Shown: positions 1-6,657 of the stretch, in pieces | Position numbering within the stretch: the first letter of the stretch is position 1 | Layout of the letters: every line of letters starts with the position of its first letter | DNA from: CAVSWN01 sp046728115 | GTDB taxonomy: Bacteria; Acidobacteriota; Vicinamibacteria; Vicinamibacterales; CAVVIG01 | NCBI GenBank assembly: GCA_046728115.1 | Contig: JBKPDW010000107.1 | Location: 1 to 11,339, forward strand | Length of the DNA: 11,339 nt | Direction: 5' to 3' | Notes under the pieces: generated by a model | The model's database searches: none | What the model was told of the DNA's origin: nothing | The model's input: only the letters and a program-made list of their open reading frames with translations | Translations under genes and position numbers: made by a program

Positions 1-237
1 CTCCTGCAGTGCGTACACGTGTCGCTTGGGATCCAATCCGAGTACGGAGATCGCGCCGCGATCGGGCGTCCGCAGGCCTTCTACACACTCCATCGTGGTG
101 GTCTTGCCGGCGCCGTTCGGCCCGATCAACCCGAATATTTCACCGGGTTGAACGTCGAACGAGACGTCGTCCACGGCGACCGTCCGGCCGTACGTCTTTC
201 GAATGGATGCAACGTGAATGACGGGCTGGGGCGACAC
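1..237 (-). CDS. ABC transporter ATP-binding protein, N-terminal fragment
   Basis: This is the first 79 codons of an ABC-type ATPase, truncated by the left window edge. It would bind and hydrolyse ATP on the cytoplasmic face of a membrane transporter. The Walker A motif GPNGAGKTTT lies at about residues 39-48. It is preceded by the usual first strands (VIHVASIRKTYG, then AVDDVSFDVQPGEIFGLI) and followed by the segment up to a DP pair near residue 70. The Q-loop, signature motif and Walker B lie outside the window. The style (IRKTYG, then MECVEGLRTPDRG) resembles the ABC-2/DrrA/CcmA-like exporter ATPases, but the substrate cannot be read. The frame has no ATG in the window. I chose GTG at 237 because it begins a typical N-terminus. 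GTG at 262-264 would add nine residues, and neither has a strong Shine-Dalgarno sequence. It is divergent from the selenoprotein gene. Confidence 0.85.
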   Translation of the reverse strand, partial: MSPQPVIHVASIRKTYGRTVAVDDVSFDVQPGEIFGLIGPNGAGKTTTMECVEGLRTPDRGAISVLGLDPKRHVYALQE

Positions 238-268
238 GCGGATGAATGCCGGGTATTCTGCCACGCAC

Positions 269-285
269 CGAGCCCGCCGGGCTCG
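269..285. repeat. 17-nt perfect inverted repeat in a divergent intergenic region
   Basis: CGAGCCCG, one central base, then CGGGCTCG forms an 8-bp perfect inverted repeat. It lies between the divergent ABC ATPase and selenoprotein genes, just upstream of both possible GTG starts of the ATPase gene. It could be an operator or a short hairpin in the ATPase leader. No run of T follows on either strand, so it is not a standard terminator. Its function is unknown. Confidence 0.5.
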
Positions 286-318
286 TCCGACAACCGAGAT
301 CGGCGTCAAAGGACGGAT

Positions 319-323
319 GGGAG
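319..323 (+). promoter_or_regulatory. Possible ribosome binding site (bears on the selenoprotein start)
   Basis: GGGAG is followed by a 7-nt spacer and GTG at 331, which is in frame with the selenoprotein gene and would add six residues (VDVGVH) before ATG 349. The ATG itself has only a weak G-run at 340-343 with a 5-nt spacer. The two starts cannot be separated with certainty, and both leave an N-terminal signal sequence. Confidence 0.45.
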
Positions 324-348
324 TATTCTCGTGGATGTCGGGGTTCAC

Positions 349-1932
349 ATGACTCGCACCCGGGTTGCCGTCTGTGCGCTGGTGATGTTCGGATGCCTGC
401 GATCACACGTGCCGCTGGCCGCCCGCGAAAGCAATGGGACGCCCGCAGCGAAGGCTCTGTTCGCCCAGGGTGACGCCGCCGCCAAAGCGGGCAGACTCGG
501 CGAGGCGGCCACTGCCTTTCGAAGAGCCATCGACGCCGACGCCGACTTCGTCGATGCGCACCAGCGCTTCATCGAGATCACGCAGCGGCAGGAGATGCCG
601 GCGAGCAGGACCCCAGTCGTGCCACGTCTGCAGCAGTTGTACGAGGGATGGGCCCGGCAATACCCGAAACGCGCGGTGTACAAATGGGCGCTCGGGTTTC
701 TCACGCCCGAGGCCGACAAGGACGACGTGTTCTTCAAGAAGGCGCTCGCCATCGATCCGGCGTTCGCGCGCGCACATTTTCTGCTGGCCAAGAATGCCGA
801 CCAGCGCGGCGACTGGGCAGCCCAGCTGCAGTACCTGAAGGCCGCCGTGGACAGCAATCCCGACGACCCGCGATACCTGTTGCAATACGGGTTCGCGCAG
901 AGGAAGAGTAATCCGCCTCGCTTCCGCGAGCTTGCGCTCGCGGTGGTCGACAAGTTCCCCACAAGCCAGTACGCGGCTCAGGCGCTGTACTACCTGGCCG
1001 GCCAATCGTCGAATCCCGAGCGGCGCGGCTATTTCGATCGTCTCCGCGCGAACTATCCACTCGATCGATTCAACCACGCGGCGTCAGCTATGTACGATTT
1101 GTACGACGATCTGACCGAACCATCGGAAGCGTTGCCGGTCGCACAGGAGATGGCGAAGGCGATGCCGGCTAGTAAGACGTGGGCTCAGCGCGTGGCCGTT
1201 CCGGAGGCGATGGCGCGCGCGCAGTCGCTCGTGGCGGAAGCGCGCTTTGCCGATGCACTCGACCTGCTCGAAAAGACGCCCCGGCCGTCCGGCAACCATG
1301 GGACGACGTGGACGCTGTTGAAGGCGGCAACGGCCGTTGGCTCGGGTCATGTGGACCAGGCGTACGCCACGCTGACCGAGAGCGCCGCTGCTGTTCCGGA
1401 CGATCGAGTGGAAGCAGCTCTCCTGAAATACGGGACCCTTCTCGGTAAGACGCGCGAAGACGTCGATGACGACATCTGGCGGCTCCGCGACGCGAAGGCA
1501 ACTCTCGCCGTACCTTTCCAGCTCCCAGCCTCCCGCGGCGGCGCGCCGGTCCAGCTCTCCGACTATCGCGGCCGTGTCGTGCTGATCGCCTTCTGGTTCC
1601 CCGGTTGACCGGGCTGCCGTGAGGAGTTTCCTCACCTGCAGCAAGTGCTCGACAAGTACGAAAGCCGAGGCTTGGCGGTCCTGGCGATCAACCTCGAGCC
1701 GGCACAGCGTCAGTCGGTGCTGCCGCTCCTGGCCGCGATGCGCATCGGGTTTGTGCCGCTCGAGAGCGATTGGGCATGGGCCGAGCAGCAATATGGTGTG
1801 CAGGGCACGCCGGAGGCTGCCCTCATCGATCGGCACGGGCGAATCGTCTTCAAGCCCCAGGTTCACGACGCGGCGACGCGAGCGGTGCTCGAACGCCAGG
1901 TCGAAGCGCTGCTGAACCGCGCCGAACGGTGA
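349..1932 (+). CDS. Exported TPR / TlpA-like thioredoxin-fold protein, predicted selenoprotein (UxxC)
   Basis: Seen: the frame is open from 349 to 1605, meets a lone TGA at 1606-1608, then stays open to the TGA at 1930-1932. Read through, it gives 527 residues. Residues 1-25 look like a Sec signal peptide, with a weak lipobox-like FGC at 14-16. Residues 30-380 are helical TPR-like repeats (for example AFRRAIDADADFVDAHQRF and FFKKALAIDPAFARAHFLLA). Residues 388-527 are a TlpA/AhpC-type thioredoxin fold: VQLSDYRGRVVLIAFWFPG, then U420-P-G-C423, REEFPHL, and the cis-proline motif GTP at 486-488. The TGA falls exactly on the N-terminal active-site cysteine position, and a SECIS-like hairpin follows. 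The part after the TGA lacks the first strand and active site and has no ribosome binding site, so it is unlikely to be a separate gene. Inference: an extracytoplasmic thiol/selenol oxidoreductase. The alternative is a nonsense mutation or a TGC-to-TGA sequence error. Start ATG 349; GTG 331 is possible. Confidence 0.82.
1606..1608 (+). other. In-frame UGA, predicted selenocysteine codon (Sec420)
   Basis: The codon order is TTC TGG TTC CCC GGT TGA CCG GGC TGC CGT, giving F-W-F-P-G-U-P-G-C-R. In the TlpA/thioredoxin superfamily the CxxC active site follows a beta-strand ending in FW, so U420 and C423 occupy the two catalytic positions. Known thioredoxin-fold selenoproteins commonly have UxxC or CxxU here. 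The same reading frame continues with good homology-like sequence for 107 further residues. Confidence 0.8.
1613..1642 (+). promoter_or_regulatory. Predicted bacterial SECIS element
   Basis: Immediately 3' of the UGA is a strong hairpin lying inside the coding sequence. The lower stem GCTGC (1613-1617) pairs with GCAGC (1638-1642). A small internal loop follows (C1618 against C1636-T1637). The upper stem GTGAGGA (1619-1625) pairs with TCCTCAC (1629-1635). The apical loop is GTT (1626-1628), or AGTTT if the last A-T pair is open. Seventeen bases separate the UGA from the apical loop and a G leads the loop. Both match the known bacterial pattern, in which SelB recognises a hairpin 15-40 nt downstream of the UGA with a G early in the loop. 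All twelve pairs are Watson-Crick. No folding software was run. Confidence 0.75.
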
Positions 1933-1987
1933 ACGTCCGACTGCCGACCATTCCGCGGCGCTGCAGAATACCGCTGACACGGCACCA

Positions 1988-3358
1988 ATGAAACGAAGTC
2001 GCCCCGACGGTCCCCACATCAACCTGCCGCTCGCCATCATCGGGCAGATGCTGCCGGGGTTGTTCCCTTTCGACTCACTGGCTTTCGGGCTGGATGTCGC
2101 GCGACGGTACGGCGACATCGCCTACTACACTGTGGGTCCGCTGCGCGTGTATCAACTGAATCATCCCGACCTGGCGCGGCAGATTCTGATCGAGCAGCCC
2201 GAGAAGTTTCGCAAGCCGCGGCTGATCAAGCACGCGTTCCAACCCTTTGCCGGCGAGGGATTGCTGACGAGCGACGGCGCCCTCTGGAGGCGGCAGCGGA
2301 AACTGATGCAGCCCGCGTTTCATCAGGCCCAGTTGGCCACCTATGCCGATGTCATGGTGGCGCATGCCACACGGATGGTCGACTCATGGCCGGACCGGGA
2401 AATCTGCGCGATCAACGCGGAGATGACGAAATTGACGCTCGGTGTCGTGGTCAAATCGCTGTTTGGAGCGGATATCCCTCGCGAGGCCGAGGACATTGGT
2501 CCGTCGATGCTAGCCGTGCTCGACGCGGCCAACACACGACTGAATGCGGTGGTGCGGATGCCCTCGTGGATACCGACACGACGCAACGTCCGCGAAAGAC
2601 GTGCGCTGGCCAAGCTGGATGCCACGCTGCACACCCTCATCCGGCAACGCCGTGCGCTCGGTCACGTGCGCAACGATCTGCTATCGGTACTCCTGGCTGC
2701 GTTCGACGAAGAGAGCGGCGCCCGGATGTCCGATCAACAGCTGCGTGATGAAATGATGACGCTCTTCCTGGCGGGGCACGAGACGACCGCCAACGCGCTG
2801 ACCTGGACGTGGTACCTCCTGGCCCGGCATCCAGAAGCCGAAGCGAAACTGCTGGAGGAGCTGCAGCATATGCTGCAGGGCCGTACGCCCGTGGCGTCAG
2901 ATCTGCCGAAACTGCCGTATACGGAAATGATCGTTCGCGAGGCAATTCGTCTGTATCCGCCTGCGCCAGGAGTTGCACGAGAGCCAACCGAGGACGTCAC
3001 TATCGGAGGATACGACGTGCCCGCAGGCAGTCTCGTCACGGTCAATATCTACGCCCTTCAGCGCGACCCGCGATTCTTCCCCGATCCCGACCGGTTCGAT
3101 CCCGAACGATTCCGCCCGGGCTGGGAAGACCAGATCCCACGCTACGCCTACCTGCCGTTTGGCGGCGGTCCGCGGGTGTGCATTGGCAACGGGTTCGCGA
3201 TGATGGAGGCGCGGCTGGTTCTCGCCACAGTGGCGCAGCGCTGCAAGTTGTCGTTGGATCCGGTCGAGGAGATCGCGCCGATCCAGCTCGTGACATTGAG
3301 GCCGAAGACCGCTGTTCGGATGAGAGTGGAGCGACGCAAAGCCGCGTTGCTCCACTAG
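1988..3358 (+). CDS. Cytochrome P450
   Basis: A complete 456-residue P450, a haem-thiolate monooxygenase that inserts one oxygen atom from O2 into an organic substrate using electrons from a redox partner. All diagnostic motifs are present: the I-helix oxygen-binding motif AGHETT (262-267), the K-helix ExxR as EAIR (318-321), the PERF region in RFDPERF, and the haem-ligand loop FGGGPRVCIGNG (391-402) with Cys398 as the axial ligand. There is no N-terminal membrane anchor or fused reductase, so it should be a soluble enzyme needing separate ferredoxin or flavoprotein partners, none of which is in the window. The W-x-x-x-R element (WRRQRKLMQPAFH) and general style resemble fatty-acid or xenobiotic-type bacterial P450s, but the substrate cannot be deduced. 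The ATG has no clear Shine-Dalgarno. The gene lies 55 nt after the selenoprotein gene on the same strand, so co-transcription is likely. Confidence 0.95.
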   Translation: MKRSRPDGPHINLPLAIIGQMLPGLFPFDSLAFGLDVARRYGDIAYYTVGPLRVYQLNHPDLARQILIEQPEKFRKPRLIKHAFQPFAGEGLLTSDGALWRRQRKLMQPAFHQAQLATYADVMVAHATRMVDSWPDREICAINAEMTKLTLGVVVKSLFGADIPREAEDIGPSMLAVLDAANTRLNAVVRMPSWIPTRRNVRERRALAKLDATLHTLIRQRRALGHVRNDLLSVLLAAFDEESGARMSDQQLRDEMMTLFLAGHETTANALTWTWYLLARHPEAEAKLLEELQHMLQGRTPVASDLPKLPYTEMIVREAIRLYPPAPGVAREPTEDVTIGGYDVPAGSLVTVNIYALQRDPRFFPDPDRFDPERFRPGWEDQIPRYAYLPFGGGPRVCIGNGFAMMEARLVLATVAQRCKLSLDPVEEIAPIQLVTLRPKTAVRMRVERRKAALLH

Positions 3359-3453
3359 TCCCTCCTGAATCCGTCGGTCTCGAAAAGTGTCTAGAGCAGG
3401 TCGATCCCGTGTCACCCGTGGTGGCGACTTGCAGTTTAAGGTCGAACGTCCTT

Positions 3454-5457
3454 TTAATCGAATGCGGACCGGCGCTGGCGGCTCTTGGTTGCATTCGCCC
3501 GCGTTCGTGGCTGATCGAGCGCCTCGGGCATTGCCGCCTGGTGAACCTTTGACGCGCGAGGGACGAAGGCGACGGGCGGGTTCGCCGACGTGGCATCGCG
3601 CGCTGGCATCTTCACATCCTGCGGTATCGGAATCGACACTTCGATACGGGTTCCGCGGTCGACCTCCGATTGAATGGACAACGTGCCTCCCATGCTACGG
3701 ACGCGCTCCGCCATGCTCACCAAGCCGAGGCCGGGACTGCCTTCGATCGAACCCGGAGCAAAGCCGCGGCCTGAATCCGACACGCACAAGCGGATTGATG
3801 TCGACCCTGCGGCCAGCGTCACGCGTACCCGGCTGGCGCCGCTGTGTTTTTCAGCGTTTCGGATCGCCTCCTGCGCCACCCGATAGATGCAGAGCGTGAC
3901 ATCCGCGGGCAGATCGTCGGGAATTTCGTCGTGATCGAACTCAATCTCGAGTGCGCTCCGTTGCGCGAACTCGAGGCCGAGGTTCGAGAGTGCCCGGGTC
4001 AAACCGATGTAGTTCAGCTGCGAGGGATGCAGGCGGCGCGACAGTCCGTGAATGTCGATGGAAATCTCGTCGACAAGCTGCTTGGCCGCGTTCAGTTGCT
4101 CAATCAATGACGGTGCCGACGGGCGGGCGCTCCGCGTCAGCTCGGCCAGGTGGAGGGACAGCAGGGCGAGCCGTTGGCCGGTGTTGTCGTGGAGCTCGCG
4201 CGCGATGTGCGCGCGTTCTTCGTCCTGCACCCGACTCAGCCGACCGCGAAGAGCCCGCAGTTTGGCTTCCGATTCGACGCGCTCCGTGATGTCCTGATAG
4301 ATCCCGAAGCATCCAACGAATGTGTCGCCCGAGAGAAGAGGGATCGCGTGGACCTCGACGTCGATCCTGCTTCCGTCCTTCCGGCGCCGGACCGTCGTCG
4401 CGTGGACGCTCTGGCCGCTCAACACCTTCCGGCTCATCTTCGCGGCTTCCGCAGTCTCCGGCAGACCCACGAGGTCGTCCGGATCTTTACCGACGACCTC
4501 GTCTTCAGAGTAGAGGAACATGCGCTGGAAGGCCCGGTTGCTGAATCGCACGCGATGGTCCGGACCGCCGACCAAGATGCCGAATGGGCTGTTTTCCACC
4601 AGCGTCTGCAGGAAGGCCGTATGCTCCTTGGCCTGCTTCTCATGACGCTTGTTGGCGGTGATATCGAATGTCGTGCCCAGAACCGCCGTCTCGCCGCCGA
4701 ACTCGGTCCGGGTGGCTACGTAGTCGATCCAACGCGCCTGCCCGTCCCTGGTGATGATCTTGAACTCGTAGCGTGAAGGAACATTCTCCCCCCGCCACCG
4801 GGCTTCGCCGCGAGCCCGCACCAGATCGCGATACTCCGGGTGGACCAGGTCCCAGACGGACATCGAGCTGAGCTCCTGTGCCGAGTATCCTGTGCAGACT
4901 TCCACTTCCGGGTTGACATAACAGAACGATCCATCCATTCGATAGATGAAGATGCCGCAAGGCGCTGTTTCGGCCAGCAGACGGAACTTGGCTTCGCTCT
5001 CGCGGAGCGCTTCCTCTGCCTGTCGTTGGGGCGTGATGTCTTCGATCGCAGCCAGCACGCACTGCTGCCCATCGAGCTCGATGATGCTGGCAGAGTAAAG
5101 CGTCGTGATCAGGTTTCCTGATTTCGTCCGAAAGCGAGTTTCTCGATTCCGAAGGGTTTTCTGCTCAAGCAGAGCAGTGATCATGGCGATGCGATCCTTC
5201 AGGCTGGGCCAGACCGCAATCTCCATCGACGTGCGGCCGTACACTTCTGCGCGAGTGTACCCGACTTGCCGTTCGAAGGCCTCGTTTACGGCGATGTACC
5301 GGCCTTCAGCCACCGTCGTGATCGCCATCGGGATGGGACTCGAATCGAAGGCGGCAGCAAATCTGGCTTCCGAGGCGCGGAGCGCCTGCTCGGCGTGCGT
5401 GTCACGCCTGCTCTTTCCTGACTGCCGGTCACGAGTGGCCGGCGTCGTTTTCGCCAT
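3454..5457 (-). CDS. Soluble PAS-PAS-PAS sensor histidine kinase (NarL/DegS-type core)
   Basis: A 667-residue two-component sensor kinase with no transmembrane segment, so it should sense a cytoplasmic signal. PAS domains lie at about 25-145, 150-268 and 280-395, each ending in the typical IEDIT / TFDIT / YQDIT link. The HisKA_3-type dimerisation helix carries the phosphoacceptor His423 in EERAHIARELHDNTGQRL. The ATPase domain spans about 515-612, with an N-box (EAIRNAEKHSGA, 530-541), G1 DSGRGF (561-566) and G2 GLGLVSMAER. The last 55 residues are basic and look disordered. Kinases of this class normally phosphorylate LuxR/NarL-type response regulators. None is adjacent, so this is an orphan kinase here. 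No PAS cofactor can be named from sequence alone. It is convergent with the P450 gene, and the 95-nt gap between their stops shows no terminator hairpin that I could find. The start ATG has a good ribosome binding site. Confidence 0.95.
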   Translation of the reverse strand: MAKTTPATRDRQSGKSRRDTHAEQALRASEARFAAAFDSSPIPMAITTVAEGRYIAVNEAFERQVGYTRAEVYGRTSMEIAVWPSLKDRIAMITALLEQKTLRNRETRFRTKSGNLITTLYSASIIELDGQQCVLAAIEDITPQRQAEEALRESEAKFRLLAETAPCGIFIYRMDGSFCYVNPEVEVCTGYSAQELSSMSVWDLVHPEYRDLVRARGEARWRGENVPSRYEFKIITRDGQARWIDYVATRTEFGGETAVLGTTFDITANKRHEKQAKEHTAFLQTLVENSPFGILVGGPDHRVRFSNRAFQRMFLYSEDEVVGKDPDDLVGLPETAEAAKMSRKVLSGQSVHATTVRRRKDGSRIDVEVHAIPLLSGDTFVGCFGIYQDITERVESEAKLRALRGRLSRVQDEERAHIARELHDNTGQRLALLSLHLAELTRSARPSAPSLIEQLNAAKQLVDEISIDIHGLSRRLHPSQLNYIGLTRALSNLGLEFAQRSALEIEFDHDEIPDDLPADVTLCIYRVAQEAIRNAEKHSGASRVRVTLAAGSTSIRLCVSDSGRGFAPGSIEGSPGLGLVSMAERVRSMGGTLSIQSEVDRGTRIEVSIPIPQDVKMPARDATSANPPVAFVPRASKVHQAAMPEALDQPRTRANATKSRQRRSAFD

Positions 5458-5462
5458 TGATG

Positions 5463-5467
5463 CGGCT
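5463..5467 (-). promoter_or_regulatory. Ribosome binding site of the histidine kinase
   Basis: On the minus strand AGGAG is followed by CCGCA and the ATG at 5457, an optimal 5-nt spacing. It fixes the kinase start. Confidence 0.75.
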
Positions 5468-5563
5468 CCTGCTGAGGTGGTACTTCCTGTGTGACCGACA
5501 ATAACCTCGACCGATCATACACATGGTGCTCAGCAGGGCGATGACTTTCGTTCAGCTCAGCCA

Positions 5564-5575
5564 TAAACCGGTTTA
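5564..5575. repeat. 12-bp palindrome overlapping a stop codon
   Basis: TAAACCGGTTTA is a perfect palindrome. Its right end (5573-5575) is the stop codon of the glycine-zipper lipoprotein gene. It lies between that gene's end and the histidine kinase start. It could be an operator for the kinase promoter, but it is short and AT-flanked enough to arise by chance. Confidence 0.4.
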
Positions 5576-6127
5576 GTCGTTCTTCCGCGTCGCCATGTCG
5601 TAAATGAGTCCGCCAATGCCGCCGGCGGTCGCCCCGATGGCTGCACCCTTCTTGCCCCCAGCCACGGCGCCAATTGCGGTACCCGCGCCCGCGCTTCCGC
5701 CGATGATCAACGCATCTTTTTCCCAGGATCGCTTTTTCTCATGCTGTGGCTCTGACTCTTTCTCTACGACCGCTGGCGCTTTCGTGATCTCGTCGCGTGT
5801 GGTATTCCGCTTCACGCGGACGGGGTGCAACCCTTCCTCGTCGCGAAGATACACGCCATGCGGGTCGTTGCGAGGGTGGTCGGGGATGAACAACTGCGCT
5901 TGTCGCCCGTCGGCGAGCGTGACGGGCACCACCGTTCCCTTGAGCGATCCGTCGGTCGCCGACACGTCACCCCTGTGCGCGCCGGCGATGCCGTACTGCT
6001 GCTCAATCTTCTCGGGCGTCACCGCGTCCGCGCTGCGCCCGCACCCGACCAACGTGCTCGCGCTCGCGAGCACGAGAACCGCCAGCGGTGCCGATGATTT
6101 GCAAATTTGCCAGTTCCTGGTACTCAC
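5573..6127 (-). CDS. Glycine-zipper lipoprotein
   Basis: A 184-residue predicted lipoprotein. The signal sequence has a hydrophobic core (LAVLVLASASTLVG) and a lipobox LVGC with Cys29 as the lipidation site. The middle is a hydrophilic domain (about 35-110) containing VTLADGRQAQLFIPDHP and GVYLRDEEGLHPVRV, which I do not recognise. A charged linker (PAVVEKESEPQHEKKRSWEKD) leads to a C-terminal glycine zipper at 143-173 with GxxxG spacing (IIGGSAGAGTAIGAVAGG, then GAAIGATAGGIGGLIYD). Such zippers insert into or oligomerise in membranes, as in the OmpA/SlyB-type glycine-zipper families. I chose GTG at 6127 because AAGGA precedes it by 7 nt and it gives a normal lipoprotein leader. ATG at 6160 or 6166, and the longer frame to 6247, would run into the 9-nt repeat region. 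It is the last gene of the envelope set, 119 nt after the preceding gene. Confidence 0.8.
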   Translation of the reverse strand: MSTRNWQICKSSAPLAVLVLASASTLVGCGRSADAVTPEKIEQQYGIAGAHRGDVSATDGSLKGTVVPVTLADGRQAQLFIPDHPRNDPHGVYLRDEEGLHPVRVKRNTTRDEITKAPAVVEKESEPQHEKKRSWEKDALIIGGSAGAGTAIGAVAGGKKGAAIGATAGGIGGLIYDMATRKND

Positions 6128-6134
6128 AGATCCA

Positions 6135-6139
6135 TCCTT
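6135..6139 (-). promoter_or_regulatory. Ribosome binding site supporting the GTG start at 6127
   Basis: On the minus strand AAGGA, a 7-nt spacer and GTG. It favours the short lipoprotein start over the longer open frame that reaches 6247. Confidence 0.6.
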
Positions 6140-6174
6140 TTTTGAAATGTTCCGCATTCGCATGAACTCTCGCT

Positions 6175-6210
6175 GTTCTTTGCAGTCTTTGCGCTCTTTG
6201 CCGTCTTTCC
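6175..6210. repeat. Short tandem array, four copies of a 9-nt unit
   Basis: On the minus strand four imperfect 9-nt units lie head to tail: GGAAAGACG, GCAAAGAGC, GCAAAGACT, GCAAAGAAC, sharing the core G-C-AAAGA. The array fills most of the spacer between the CigR-like gene and the lipoprotein gene. Because 9 is a multiple of 3 the frame stays open across it, giving a Lys-Asp/Glu-rich translation that I regard as non-coding. Confidence 0.7.
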
Positions 6211-6246
6211 GGTGGCGAAGCAGTAGTAGCAGTGGATACATTGGCA

Positions 6247-6657
6247 TTAGTGCGTTCCGAACAGAGGTACGACGTCGACGATGACCTGCGTGCCAGGGTT
6301 GTACACGACGACATGTCCATCGATCAGGCCCCGCCGATACCCGCTGGGGATCGGGACCAACTGGCGCTCGACCACGACAGGGAGCGGTTCCATCTTCTTT
6401 TGCCAGCCGGGCGGCAGGTGACCGGTCCGGTAGTACTTCTTGGCTAGTCCTGGCGGAAGACTGCGATAGCGCGGCGCATAGTACTCACTGATGACCCTGA
6501 TGTCGTGTGGTTCGAAATAGCACTGTTCGTGTCGCGAGTGTTTGTTCCCGTGATCGCGGTCTGCGTTCCCGTGTTTGGCCCAGACCGGCACAGTAACGAG
6601 GAAGCTTGCCATGATCGCGTACATCAAAGGTTTGGCGCTCATAGTTACGTCCATCAT
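6247..6657 (-). CDS. Small exported CigR/RcnB-like protein
   Basis: A 136-residue exported protein. The signal peptide has a hydrophobic core and ends near VWA at 25-27. A His/Asp-rich stretch follows (KHGNADRDHGNKHSRHE, 28-44) that might bind metal. The conserved core has the paired pattern SLPPGLAKKYYRTGHLPPGW and then PIPSGYRRGLIDGHVVVYNP, ending in a hydrophobic IVDVVPLF. This LPPG-LAKK-LPPGW pattern is characteristic of periplasmic proteins annotated as CigR or RcnB family. Whether it acts on virulence, on nickel/cobalt or on neither cannot be told. The start overlaps the preceding stop by 4 nt (ATGA), which suggests translational coupling. ATG 6642 is an alternative start with a more canonical signal peptide. 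Confidence 0.75.
   Translation of the reverse strand: MMDVTMSAKPLMYAIMASFLVTVPVWAKHGNADRDHGNKHSRHEQCYFEPHDIRVISEYYAPRYRSLPPGLAKKYYRTGHLPPGWQKKMEPLPVVVERQLVPIPSGYRRGLIDGHVVVYNPGTQVIVDVVPLFGTH

Noticed and set aside
19..348. Extension of the selenoprotein frame upstream of 331
   Set aside because: It overlaps the divergent ABC ATPase gene and would bury the signal peptide. It is open only by chance in GC-rich DNA.
349..1932. Reading 349-1608 and 1645-1932 as two genes, or the locus as a pseudogene
   Set aside because: The frame is identical on both sides. The downstream part lacks the first strand and active site of its fold and a ribosome binding site. The stop lies exactly at the catalytic Cys position and is followed by a SECIS-like hairpin. 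A sequence error remains possible and is kept as the refutation test.
1084..2118. Long minus-strand open frame (344 codons) opposite the TPR and thioredoxin region
   Set aside because: Antisense to well-supported coding sequence, with an Arg/Gly-rich composition typical of shadow frames and no domain-like pattern.
3359..3453. Bidirectional terminator between the convergent P450 and histidine kinase genes
   Set aside because: I found no convincing GC-rich hairpin followed by a T run on either strand.
6128..6247. N-terminal extension of the lipoprotein through the 9-nt repeat array
   Set aside because: It would place a Lys/Asp/Glu-rich repeat translation before the signal sequence. GTG 6127 has a good ribosome binding site and gives a normal lipoprotein leader.
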